A stretch of 29,687 nucleotides of DNA from Ruminococcaceae bacterium UBA5905 (GTDB lineage: Bacteria > Bacillota > Clostridia > Oscillospirales > Acutalibacteraceae): assembly GCA_002431285.1 (NCBI GenBank), contig DJEF01000039.1:18890-48576 (forward strand), read 5' to 3'. Made by a program: the position numbers and the translations under genes. Position 1 is the first letter of the stretch. Every line of letters starts with the position of its first letter. The notes beneath the pieces are model-generated. The model saw only the letters and a program-made list of their open reading frames with translations. It ran no database searches and was not told where the DNA came from. This document shows positions 1 to 9,300 of the stretch, piece by piece.

Positions 1-573
1 TTCGCTCAGGAAAATGTCGCCGAAGGGGGTATGCCCGCTGTCGCTGGGGCGGCTCAGGATCATATACTTATCGCCGATCTTCCGGGGAAACAGCACGCCG
101 TTCCGATTGAACGGGATAAACGGATTTTCCAGCCGGACGAATTTTTGGAAATCCTCCGTATAGCCCAGTCCGATGGTGGGACAACCGGCGAAATCCACGC
201 ACCAGATCACATAATACCGCCCGTCGAGCTCCACCAGCCGGGGGTCGTAGGAATGCTCCGCATGGTTATATGGGTTGCCGTTCTCATCCACCCACGAGAT
301 AGGAGCATCCTGAATATCCCAGCGGATACCGTCCTTGCTGAAGCCCACATGGAGAGAGGGGTTGATGTGCTTGGAATCGGCACGGAACACCCCCACATAC
401 CCGTCGCCATACGGCAGCACGGCGCTGTTGAATATCCGGGCGGTGCTGGGGGTGGGGTTCCAGCCGATGATGGGATTGCGGGAATACCGCCACAGGGGCA
501 GCCCGTCTTTCGCCCCGGTTCTGTCCTCCCACGGCATATGGGGCAGACTGTTTCCGATGATTTTAATGCTCAT
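1..573 (-). CDS. GH130 beta-mannoside phosphorylase (3' end cut by window edge)
   Basis: Only the first 191 codons are inside the window; the gene continues past base 1. The ATG at 571-573 follows an AGGAG box at a 7-nt spacing, 13 nt after the dockerin gene. There is no signal peptide, so the enzyme is cytoplasmic. The translation carries GH130 landmarks: WRYSRNPII (28-36), FNSAVLPY (48-55), GVFRADSK (61-68), YDPR (109-112) with Asp110 at the position of the family's catalytic acid, PFNRNGVLFPRK (154-165) and SRPSDSGHTPFGDI (174-187). The pattern is closest, from memory, to subfamily 2 (Thermotoga TM1225, Ruminococcus RaMP2, Bacteroides BT1033). Those enzymes use phosphate to split beta-1,4-mannosides, giving mannose 1-phosphate plus mannan oligosaccharide or GlcNAc. 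NagA and NagB in the same gene string favour a Man-GlcNAc substrate, but that is inference. The family call is firm; the exact specificity is not. Confidence 0.93.
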   Translation of the reverse strand, partial: MSIKIIGNSLPHMPWEDRTGAKDGLPLWRYSRNPIIGWNPTPSTARIFNSAVLPYGDGYVGVFRADSKHINPSLHVGFSKDGIRWDIQDAPISWVDENGNPYNHAEHSYDPRLVELDGRYYVIWCVDFAGCPTIGLGYTEDFQKFVRLENPFIPFNRNGVLFPRKIGDKYMILSRPSDSGHTPFGDIFLSE

Positions 574-586
574 TTCCATACTCCTT

Positions 587-2641
587 TTATGTATCGCCGG
601 TTGTACCGTTCAGTGCCGCCAGACGCTCGTCCAACGCCACCAAGTCGGCAATATTGATCTCTGTATCCCCGTTCACATCCGCATTGGCAGCCACATAGTC
701 CTCCGCGCCGACGACCTCCAGCAGCGCCTTTTTCAGCAGTGCCAGATCCGTCTCATCCAGTTGCCCGTCTCCGTTGAGATCACCCAAGCCGTCGAAAGCG
801 AAAGCGGCCACCAGCTCGGTATCCCCGGTCAGGGTAAAGGTGTGGGAGGTCTCCCGGGTGAAATAGTCGGTCTCGTCCGGATGCTTCCAGCCCAGCAGCT
901 CCTGCATGGCAGCGGGCACAGCCTCCACCGTGATCGTATCCCCGTACAGGTATTTGGCCGACCCGGCGTCGTGCCATTCGCCGTACTGATTCGTGAACCG
1001 CACGGTGCCCCCATTATGGGTGCTGTCCACACCGACGGTCACACCGGCCGCCGTCGCCACCGCAATATCGTCGATGTACACGGCAAACGCCTTGCCGCTG
1101 CCGAAAAAGTCCAGATAGATCACCGAATGAGAGCCGCTGTTAAAGGTGCGATAATACTCCGTCCATTCCCGGGTCTTGGCGCTGATGCCGAAACCGTCCA
1201 GCAGCACATCGCTCCCCCACTGGTTCGTCCCCTTGATTTGCAGACCGGGCGCTGCGTCTCCATCCGCCTTGGCATAAAAGCGCACCGCATAGTCCTGATT
1301 CTTCGTCACCGCCACCTTGAGGAACAGATGGGGACTATTGGTCTTTTCGTTGGCCAAATACAGGGAACGCTGCCCCGAATGGGCGGCGGCATCGGTGATC
1401 TCCACGGTGGTCACGGCAGTCAAATTGCTGTACCCGGACTCATTCAGAGCCACATCCGCCTCAAAATCGCTGTTGACGATCGACGCCTTGTCGATGCCGC
1501 TGAACCGGGCGGTCAGCTCCACCGCCTCCGTCACCGTGAATGTATACGCCGCCTCGGTGCTGACCAGTGTATCGCCCGCATACCAGCCCGCAAAGCGGCG
1601 CTCCGCCTCCGGGGTAGCCGTGACGGTCACGGCGGAGCCCAGCTCCGCATAGCCATCGGTGACGCCGGAAATGGCGGCCTGACCGCCCTCCTCCGCCGTG
1701 ACGGCGGCGGGAACCGCCTGCACTACGCTGACGTTGTCAAAATACACCACACCGGTTGCTTTGATATAGAGGGTAACTCTGGTTAGGTTACCGGAATTGA
1801 ATTTCAGGGTAGACGCTTTCCATTCCCCGCCGCCGACGGCATTGGACTGTAAGTTTCCAAGTTCCGAAATGGCAATAAACCCCTTATTCTCCAGATCGCA
1901 GCCCTTACTGTAAAAGGTCAGAATATAATCCGTATTCTTCGTCACGTTCACGGGCTGATAGGTGCTGCTGTTATTGCTGCCGCCGGTCTTTCGTAAAGAA
2001 CTGCCGACGGTGCCGACCGCATTATCCGCCTCCACGGCAGCGGTGGCGTTCAGCCCCCGCCAGCCTGCGCCGGAAGCATTGGGGAAATCGCCGTAGTTGA
2101 CCAGATTGCCGGTTTTCTTGATGTACACCTCATCGAAATACACCGTACCTTTTTGCAGGCAGATATCCACGGTAATCTGCGTACGGTCGCCGGAATGAAA
2201 CTTCATACTGTTATAGCGCCATTTCCCAGCCGTCGCCACATCGAGCGCTGTCGTCGCCAGCGTTTCTCCGCCGTCCGTCGAGTGCACCTGCGCAGAGCCG
2301 TTATCGGTTGTGCCGCCCGTCGTATCAACCCAAGAGTAAAACCCCACAGTGTACTCGATGCCCGGCTCCACCGCCACCGTCTGGGTCAGGTGTGCATCCT
2401 GGCCGGTCGCCTTCACGGAATAACTGCTGTACAGTGCCTTTCCTGTTTCAATCGTAAAGCTCTCCGCATCGTCCACGCTCCATCCGGAGAGATCGCCGGT
2501 CTCAAAGCCGCCGTTTTCGATATGCGCGCCGGGGATGGCAGCCGTCTGCGCCGACGCGGCAAACGCCAGCGGCAGACAGGCGATCACCACAGAAGCCGTC
2601 AGACATACGCCGAGTACCCGTTTGAAAAGTCGCTTGTTCAT
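587..2641 (-). CDS. Secreted CBM-like/InlB-repeat protein with C-terminal type I dockerin
   Basis: This is a 684-residue protein with a signal peptide (about 1-30, Lys/Arg-rich start then a hydrophobic core ending AFA-A). It contains three beta-sandwich modules of the CBM4/9/22 look (about 38-176, 178-308, 386-530). Each begins with an N-x-x-F/GDF element and ends with a VYFDEV-, VYFDNV- or VYIDDI-type strand. Two InlB B-repeat-like segments with the GW signature lie at about 313-381 and 533-615. The C-terminus is a dockerin (about 618-680) with two calcium loops, DLNGDGQLDETD (621-632) and DVNGDTEINIAD (655-666). No catalytic domain is visible. The likely role is to bind glycan and dock to a cohesin-bearing scaffold on the surface. 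An AAAGGA box lies 8 nt before the ATG. It is downstream of the two GH5-like genes after a 139-nt gap and just upstream of GH130. Confidence 0.9.
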   Translation of the reverse strand: MNKRLFKRVLGVCLTASVVIACLPLAFAASAQTAAIPGAHIENGGFETGDLSGWSVDDAESFTIETGKALYSSYSVKATGQDAHLTQTVAVEPGIEYTVGFYSWVDTTGGTTDNGSAQVHSTDGGETLATTALDVATAGKWRYNSMKFHSGDRTQITVDICLQKGTVYFDEVYIKKTGNLVNYGDFPNASGAGWRGLNATAAVEADNAVGTVGSSLRKTGGSNNSSTYQPVNVTKNTDYILTFYSKGCDLENKGFIAISELGNLQSNAVGGGEWKASTLKFNSGNLTRVTLYIKATGVVYFDNVSVVQAVPAAVTAEEGGQAAISGVTDGYAELGSAVTVTATPEAERRFAGWYAGDTLVSTEAAYTFTVTEAVELTARFSGIDKASIVNSDFEADVALNESGYSNLTAVTTVEITDAAAHSGQRSLYLANEKTNSPHLFLKVAVTKNQDYAVRFYAKADGDAAPGLQIKGTNQWGSDVLLDGFGISAKTREWTEYYRTFNSGSHSVIYLDFFGSGKAFAVYIDDIAVATAAGVTVGVDSTHNGGTVRFTNQYGEWHDAGSAKYLYGDTITVEAVPAAMQELLGWKHPDETDYFTRETSHTFTLTGDTELVAAFAFDGLGDLNGDGQLDETDLALLKKALLEVVGAEDYVAANADVNGDTEINIADLVALDERLAALNGTTGDT

Positions 2642-2766
2642 AACTCATTTTCCTTTCAAAGCAATTTTTGGAATATGCTATTGGGGAAAAGCGTTTGGTG
2701 ATTTCCGCTGCACGCCGTTGAAAACAGCCGTGGGATTTCGTGTCCATCGCCCCGGTTTCGCGCCGC

Positions 2767-2782
2767 ACACGTTTACACGTTT
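2767..2782. repeat. Tandem 8-bp duplication at the stop of the cytoplasmic hydrolase
   Basis: Two exact copies of acacgttt lie head to tail and overlap the stop codon of the upstream hydrolase. They sit at the edge of the 139-nt gap before the dockerin gene, the largest gap in the minus-strand gene string. I see no convincing promoter or poly-T hairpin in that gap. The repeat may be chance or a small regulator site. Confidence 0.5.
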
Positions 2783-4475
2783 ATCCGTTCTTTTGGGTCA
2801 TCGTCAGCGCCACGTCTCCGCGCCAAGCCGGGGCGGCAATCTCCACGATGCCGTTTTCGGCCCGCACCGCGTCGGTCTGCAAAACTCTGCCGGTGCGGGT
2901 ATCCATCCATTCCAGCGCGTATTCTCCCTGCGCCGGATAGCGGAACCGCACGTCGATGAAATCGGTATAGTTCTCCTTATCCGGAGAGAGGGCGTTATCG
3001 TACAGCCACAAATAGGCGTATCCCTCCCCGGTATAGCCGAGGAACCGCACCTGCCCGTGGTTGCAGTTGAAATCCCGGGTCGTCACCGGCGTCAGGGTCG
3101 GATCCAGCCACGGTATCCGGGCAGCAAACGCAGAAAGCGGCCCGTAAATGCTGTATCCGTCTGCCTCGTCGAACTGCTCCCAATACCAGGTCATACCGGT
3201 GGCGGCCGAGCCGCCCATCACCCCCGCCCAGTTGCTCATATGGGGTGCGATCAGGCTCTCCCGGATGTGGGGCTTGAAGTTCATAAAGCCGATCTCGCCA
3301 AAGATGGCGGGGCGTTTCTGATTCTCCCAGTCCTTGCGCTGGAAATTCAGCGCATAATCCAGCTCGGGGTAATTGTAGCAATGGATAAAGGTAAAATCCA
3401 TCGCCTCGTGCCGGGCAATTTTCCCATCGGTATAGCAGGCGCTGGTGGAGATCATATGACCGTAGGGGTCAATCGACCGGACATAAGCGCTCATTTCGCT
3501 GTGCCAGGCGGCGGACGCCTCATAGTCCCGTCCGTCTACTCCATCCGCTTCGTTAAACAGCTCCCAGGTCATGATGTTGCGGGAGTAGCCGTAGCGGGCG
3601 ATAAGATAGCGCATATAGCTTTTGGCATCCCGTTTTGCCCGCTCGTCCGTCCAGAACTCCCGGGGATATTCCAGATATCCGTGAGGATTGACGGCGTTAT
3701 AGGGACATTCAAACCAGTGGCTGTCCGCAATCAGAGAAAAATCGCCGTGGGTAAAGAACACCAGTGAGGCGTACACATCCTTTTCCGCCAGCATCTCCAC
3801 GATCCGATCCAGCTGGGCGGCATTGCTCTGCCCGCCGGAAAAATCGTTGGGCGCGCAGTTTTGCGTCTTGATGGCCAGCCCCCAGTACATCATCCACAGG
3901 CGCACAAAATTCATACCGTAGTCGCTGCCGGCGGAGATGATACGGTTCATATACCGTGCCTGCTTTTCCGTCGCCGGCACCGGCTTATGCCAGCAGAGAT
4001 TCTGTCCGATGGGAATATACAGCTCGCCGTTCTGAAAGACGAAATTACGCCGGACGGTGGGCTCCACGCCGATGACCCCTCGGCGGTCTGCGCCCTGCTC
4101 CACCTCCAGAGTACACACCGCGCCGGCATATGCCGCCCCGCCGTGGGTCACCGTAATCTCCAGCCGCCACACGCCGCTTTCGGGCAGCATCACACGGAGT
4201 CGCCAGTCTCCCGGCGCCGCCGCGTGACCCAGCAATTCGCCGGTCACGCGGAAGTCATAGGGCTCATAATAAAAACCCGGGAATTCAAACGCCGCGCCGC
4301 TGGGGGCGGTGAACCGTCCCGTCACCGCATTCTCCCGCTCATCGTAGAAATTGCCGCTGAGACCGGGCACGGTCAAGGCGATCTCCAGCTTTTTATCCGT
4401 GAACGCCTCCTCCGCGACGGGACGCAGCCCCTCAATCGCGCCGTCGCACCGCACGATCGTCCAATCCAAAGCCAT
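2781..4475 (-). CDS. Cytoplasmic GH5-like glycoside hydrolase with DUF5060-like N-terminal domain
   Basis: This is a 564-residue protein. The open frame runs farther upstream, but the ATG at 4473-4475 follows a GAGGAGG box and its residues match the paralog next door, so this start is chosen. The N-terminal part (about 25-125) is a beta-sandwich like DUF5060, with the FEFPGFYYEPYDF element. A (beta/alpha)8-type catalytic domain follows (about 150-450), with YGMNFVRLW, the acid/base motif WELFNEAD (Glu309) and a likely nucleophile in FGEIGF (Glu394). A short beta domain closes the chain (about 470-560). There is no signal peptide, unlike the 56-kb-distant families one might compare it with and unlike its immediate upstream paralog. 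It should act inside the cell on imported oligosaccharides. Both retaining-mechanism Glu residues are present. The substrate is unknown; a beta-mannosidase or beta-glucosidase role is possible. It starts 11 nt after the paralog's stop. Confidence 0.85.
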   Translation of the reverse strand: MALDWTIVRCDGAIEGLRPVAEEAFTDKKLEIALTVPGLSGNFYDERENAVTGRFTAPSGAAFEFPGFYYEPYDFRVTGELLGHAAAPGDWRLRVMLPESGVWRLEITVTHGGAAYAGAVCTLEVEQGADRRGVIGVEPTVRRNFVFQNGELYIPIGQNLCWHKPVPATEKQARYMNRIISAGSDYGMNFVRLWMMYWGLAIKTQNCAPNDFSGGQSNAAQLDRIVEMLAEKDVYASLVFFTHGDFSLIADSHWFECPYNAVNPHGYLEYPREFWTDERAKRDAKSYMRYLIARYGYSRNIMTWELFNEADGVDGRDYEASAAWHSEMSAYVRSIDPYGHMISTSACYTDGKIARHEAMDFTFIHCYNYPELDYALNFQRKDWENQKRPAIFGEIGFMNFKPHIRESLIAPHMSNWAGVMGGSAATGMTWYWEQFDEADGYSIYGPLSAFAARIPWLDPTLTPVTTRDFNCNHGQVRFLGYTGEGYAYLWLYDNALSPDKENYTDFIDVRFRYPAQGEYALEWMDTRTGRVLQTDAVRAENGIVEIAAPAWRGDVALTMTQKNG

Positions 4476-4486
4476 CCGAACCCTCC

Positions 4487-6388
4487 TCAATCCACCGTAA
4501 TGGCCACCGCCACATCCCGGTTCCAGGCGGGAGCGGTCAGCTCCAGATATCCGTCGGCGGCGGTCTCCTCGGTTTTCTGCACGCTCATACCCGTCCACGT
4601 GTCGATCCACCGCACATGATAGGTGCCGTCCTTGAGCCGGATATGGAATTTGACTCCGTTGAAGTCCGTCACCACTTTGTTCAGGTGGGAATACTTGTTG
4701 TCATACAGCCACAGATAGGCGAAGTCATCCCCCCGATAGCCCAGAATCTCCACCTGCTCGTTGTCCACCGCCGTATTGGAGGTGTCCACCATGAACATAT
4801 TGTCGGCGCTCCAGGGGATATGCTGCGCCATCTCGCTGACCACCTGAAAATCCCAGTAGGCACCCAGACGATCCACGGTTTCCCACCACCAGCTCTGCGC
4901 CGTACCGGCACCGCCGCCCATCAGGCCGACCCAGTTCTGCTGATGGAAATTGATGAGATCCTCATCCAGCCGGGGCGTGGTGGTGACGTAGCCGCATTCG
5001 CCGAGGATAATCGGCCGCTGATACAGCTGCCAGTTGGTTTTTTGCAGATTGGTGAGGTTGGAGAGCACGCCGTACTCGTATTTGTGCAGCGACATATAAT
5101 CGAGCGCAATCTCGTAATTGAGCACATCGTCGCTCTTGGTGGTGCTGGTGGTGATCAGATGCTTATAGGGATCCACCGAGCGGAGATAATTCGCCATGTC
5201 CACGTGCCACCGGCGCACCTCCTCCTGCACATCCCGGTAGCCGGTGCAGCCGTCCGCCTCGTTGAACAGCTCCCAGCCCAGAATATGGGTGGAATATCCA
5301 TACCGCGCCACCATATACCGGAAATAGGTCTTAGTATCGGTGATGGCCCGCTCATTGGTGAAAAATTCCGTCGGAGCGGTGATGTATCCGCCCTTGGTCG
5401 CCTTATTATACGGGAACGAATAAAAAGCGTTTTCGCCCTCCGACTTTTTATCCTCCGACAGCTGGTTGAAGGTGAACAGGCACACCTGCCCGTACATTCC
5501 CAGCCGCTCCCAGGCCTCCACGATGCGATCCAGCTGGGCTGCATCGGACAGCCCGCCGGAGAGATCGTTCGGCGCATAGCCGTTCTTTTGCAGCGACAGC
5601 AGCCACTGAGACAGCCAGATGCGGGTGAAATTTGCTCCGTATTCCGCACAGCGGCTCATCCATTGGATCATCTCGGCGGAGCGCATGGACGCGGACTCGT
5701 AGGAGCCGGCGATATTCTCCCCCACCACGGCAAAGCCGGTGCCGTCCGTGAACTGGAACGTCTGCTTACGCTTCTTTTCCACCTGCAGGAAACCGTGGTT
5801 CTCTTTGTTCTCGGATACGTTGATGTAGCCGGATACGGAGTCCTTCTCCTCCCCCTTGATTTTGAGAGTGACGGTGAAATCCCAGGAACCGGCAGCCGTC
5901 AGCGCAAACCGCAGGCGGAAATCCGGCTTGGCATCCGCCGGCCCGTTGGTGCGGCCGTCGTCGGTGAACTTATACTCCTGATAATAGAAGCCCGGCATCA
6001 CCACAGAGCCGCCGTCCTGCGCCTTAAGCGCGATGGAGAAATCCACGTCCCGCTCGTCAAACACATTCAAGTTACCGGCGATCCCCGTCAGATCGGCGCG
6101 CAGCTCTATGCGGTCATACGCCAGCCGCTCCTCCGTCACGAAGGAGAGATTCTGAATGAGACCGTTCTTGCCGTGCAGCACATCCCCGGCCTTGAAGGAT
6201 TCCGACTCCGGTTTCAGCACAGGCGCGGGCGTGTCTGCATCCGTGCCGTCGCTCGTATCCCGGTTCTCCCCGCCCGACACGGGCGCGGAGCTCCGAGAGC
6301 TTTCCGCCGGGTCGGGCGTTTTCTGACAGCCCGCCAGCGAAAGCAGCGCCAGAACAAGGCTCAGGAAAAGACAGACAAATCGTTTCAT
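4487..6388 (-). CDS. Surface lipoprotein GH5-like glycoside hydrolase (paralog of the downstream gene)
   Basis: This is a 633-residue protein whose ATG (6386-6388) overlaps the preceding stop as ATGA and follows GGAGGAGAGGAG. Residues 1-21 are a lipoprotein signal with lipobox LAGC (18-21), followed by a Ser/Pro/Asp-rich linker (about 22-60), so the enzyme should be lipid-anchored outside the membrane. It has the same order as its neighbour: a DUF5060-like sandwich (about 80-195, with VVMPGFYYQEYKF), a catalytic barrel (about 215-530) and a C-terminal beta domain (about 545-633, ending LELTAPAWNRDVAV). The catalytic pair is visible as Glu377 in WELFNEADG and Glu464 in LGECGY. It probably cuts a polysaccharide or large glycan at the surface before import. 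The family assignment comes from motifs; the exact GH5 subfamily and linkage cannot be read from sequence. Confidence 0.87.
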   Translation of the reverse strand: MKRFVCLFLSLVLALLSLAGCQKTPDPAESSRSSAPVSGGENRDTSDGTDADTPAPVLKPESESFKAGDVLHGKNGLIQNLSFVTEERLAYDRIELRADLTGIAGNLNVFDERDVDFSIALKAQDGGSVVMPGFYYQEYKFTDDGRTNGPADAKPDFRLRFALTAAGSWDFTVTLKIKGEEKDSVSGYINVSENKENHGFLQVEKKRKQTFQFTDGTGFAVVGENIAGSYESASMRSAEMIQWMSRCAEYGANFTRIWLSQWLLSLQKNGYAPNDLSGGLSDAAQLDRIVEAWERLGMYGQVCLFTFNQLSEDKKSEGENAFYSFPYNKATKGGYITAPTEFFTNERAITDTKTYFRYMVARYGYSTHILGWELFNEADGCTGYRDVQEEVRRWHVDMANYLRSVDPYKHLITTSTTKSDDVLNYEIALDYMSLHKYEYGVLSNLTNLQKTNWQLYQRPIILGECGYVTTTPRLDEDLINFHQQNWVGLMGGGAGTAQSWWWETVDRLGAYWDFQVVSEMAQHIPWSADNMFMVDTSNTAVDNEQVEILGYRGDDFAYLWLYDNKYSHLNKVVTDFNGVKFHIRLKDGTYHVRWIDTWTGMSVQKTEETAADGYLELTAPAWNRDVAVAITVD

Positions 6389-9300
6389 GGCTCCTCTCCT
6401 CCGTTCTTTTTCTTTTTCAGAAGAATCCATACGGCGGCCGCCCCCGCACCGGCCAGCAACAGCGCGCCGATCCCCGCCAGCACATACACCGTAGCGGTTT
6501 TCTTCGGTTTCTCCGGCTGGATGACATCCTTCTTGGGATCGTCATTCGGCTCGTCGATTGTCGGCTTCAGATTCGCGCGATACTCGTCGCCCCACGGGTC
6601 GCCCCGATCCACCCCCACAAAGGGGTTCTTCGGCGCCGGGCGTTTGATGACCGGCGGCCGATCCAGCTTGATCTTCGGGATCGTCGGCACCACGCCGGCC
6701 GTCACGGCGCATTCCTTGGCAGCCGACATGGACGAGAAATACAGGGTGCCGGAGCCGCTGTTCATAAACACCTTGACGGTCATGATCTTGGACTCGGTAT
6801 TCGTCAGCAGCACGTCCTTCTGCCGCTTGCCGTTTTTATAGTTTTTGAATTCATTGACGGGTATTTCGATCTTCTGCCAATCGCCGCCGACCCAGGACTT
6901 GGGAAGGGTGACATAATAATCGAACCATTCCCGGCCGCCCTTGCACATGAGCTGCACCGCCAGCTGCCCGTTGGAGGCCAGCACAAAGTCCTTATCCAGC
7001 TTCACATAGAATTCCAGATAATCGAACCCTTTCAGCGAGATCAGCTCCTGCCCGCCGTACTGGAACGTATCGCCCTTGGAAATATGGGATACCTTCGTCG
7101 CGCAGTCCAAACCGTTGGACAGGGTCAGGTTCTTCTCCAGCGTCTGGAAAGTGTCCTCCTCCTTAAACTTCGTGGACACCTTCACGGTGGCATCGTTCTT
7201 ATAATAGTCGCTCACATCCAGATACAGGGAACGGTCATAGTATTTGAGCTGTCCCCACGCCTCCAGCAGCGTGTCAACCGCCGCATCCGCGTCCGCCTGG
7301 GTGTACTGAGAGGGGTCGGCGATCAGCGCCCGCGCCCGATTCAGCTGCGCCTCGAATGTCTCCCAGGTGAGCTTTGTGAAATCCGCCGGACGCATCGTGA
7401 GCGCACTGTTGACATACCCGCTCAGCTCCGACGTGTCCACCACGCCGGTGAAATAGTAGATCAGATTCCGCAGCGCCGCCTGAAAGCGCTTGATGAGCAC
7501 CGCATCCCCGGCGGGGACAGACAAGGCTTTTGCCGCCTGAATCCATTCCTCCACGGTGCGCTGGGCATAGCGCTCCGGCAGGGCTGCGCCCAGATCCTCC
7601 CAGGCAGTTTTCAACCGGTCGATCTGGAAGCCCTCTTCGGTATACAGCCGCAGGGTATACAACGCCGCGAGTATCCCGGACGGATCGGGGACGGCGGTGA
7701 GATCCGCCGCCATGGCATCGGCGATCAGGCTGTCCTCATTCAGCGTCAGCCCCGCCTGCCCGGCCAGTTTCAGCAGCTTTTCCATCGCTGCCTGCCGCAT
7801 TTTGTCGCTCAGCCCGGACGCCGTTTCCAGCGCCTGGGTAAAGGCGCTCTGCAGCGCCGCGTCGAATTTCGCAATGTCCGTTTTCCGAGCATAGTCCACC
7901 AGCAGAGGCAGGCTCATGTCCTCGTACCGGTACGGGAGCTTCGCCTTAACGGTCTGCACGGAATAGATACACCCCATGGCCACCGTATTGGCCTTGCTGG
8001 AGGTCTCCTTGAACACCCGGATAGACCCGGGCTTTGTCCCGGAGAAATACTTGGCGAAAGCACCCTTTTGAGAATTAGCCGTCAGCGAAAAGCTGGACGA
8101 ATAGTTATTGGGATAGGACGCCACGGAACTGTCAAACTGGAATACGAATACCCCGTCGCCCGCCTTGGCCTTTTTCATATCAGCGGTAAAGAAGGCGGTG
8201 TAGCCGGTGATCTTCTGGCTGTTTGCCAGAGAATCGAATGCGTCCTTGCCGTCCGGCGGCACAAAGGAGATGGTGTCGGCGGTCAGATCGGCCAGCACAT
8301 AATACGGCCCCAGATTCTCCGCCTTAACCCCTGTGAGATTCTCCGCCTCGGCATCCGTCTCCCGGCGGGTCGGCTCTGCGGGAACGGCCCAGACGGTCCG
8401 CTCCTCACAGGACAGAGCGCTCCAGGCCTCAACGAGCGCCGTCTTGGCTCTGTCCACTGCGGCGGTGTCAATGAAGATCTCCGGAATGCTATCCTTGGCC
8501 GCCGCCAACGCCTCCCGGAACAGGGTCACATTCTCCTCGGAGACGCCCGTCAGATCCACCGCCTCTGCCGCCTGCACCAGCCGGCGCAGGGACAGCAGCC
8601 GGCCGTGCTCCGGGAAATCTTTCAGCGCCGTATATTCGCCCATGACGGAGGTGACCATCACGTACTTCCCGTTGCTGCCGTTGCGTTTCAGCTCAATATT
8701 CGTCAGCCCTTTTTCCGTGGGCTTGTAGGTGACCAGCTTCACCTTGCCCTTTTCCACATTGGGATAGCCGGTTTTCCCCGGGACTTTGTTGATATAATAA
8801 TTGACGAAATAGCTGCCCTTATCGTATGCGGTATACTGCTCATCGGAGAAAGAGCGGATATAGTAATACAGCTTACTGTATTTGCTGAGATCCTTCTGGC
8901 TCCAGCCCGTGCCGTCGGCGGGGGTGAAATACAGGGCATTGCCGAAGGCAAACCGGGTATATTTCTCGCCGATGGCTATGCCCGCATCAATGCCCATCTT
9001 CTCCCGCACGGACTCGTCGGTGTCATACAGCGTGCTCTTCGGCACGGCCACCGGCTCATAGGCCGTATACTGCAAATGATTCCAGGCCGCGATCAGAGCG
9101 TTATACGCCTTTCCGGATACAGAAAACTCCCGCAGCGCCGTCAGCGCCTCTTCAAACGCGGCGGTGTTGTATCCCTCCAGCGAGAGGGATTCGGCGGCGT
9201 CGATCCACCGGTCGGCATCCCAGCCGTCCGTATTCTCCGGCAGCGCCACCCGCTGGGTGTAGTAGGCATATATACAGCCCATCTGCATATAGTCCGCGTT

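Noticed and set aside
4616..6841. Very long plus-strand open frames opposite the hydrolases and surface protein, and similar ones elsewhere (for example 7084-10221)
   Set aside because: They are antisense shadows caused by GC-rich codon use; the translations are rich in Arg, His, Gly and Pro and show no domains, while the minus-strand frames carry clear families.
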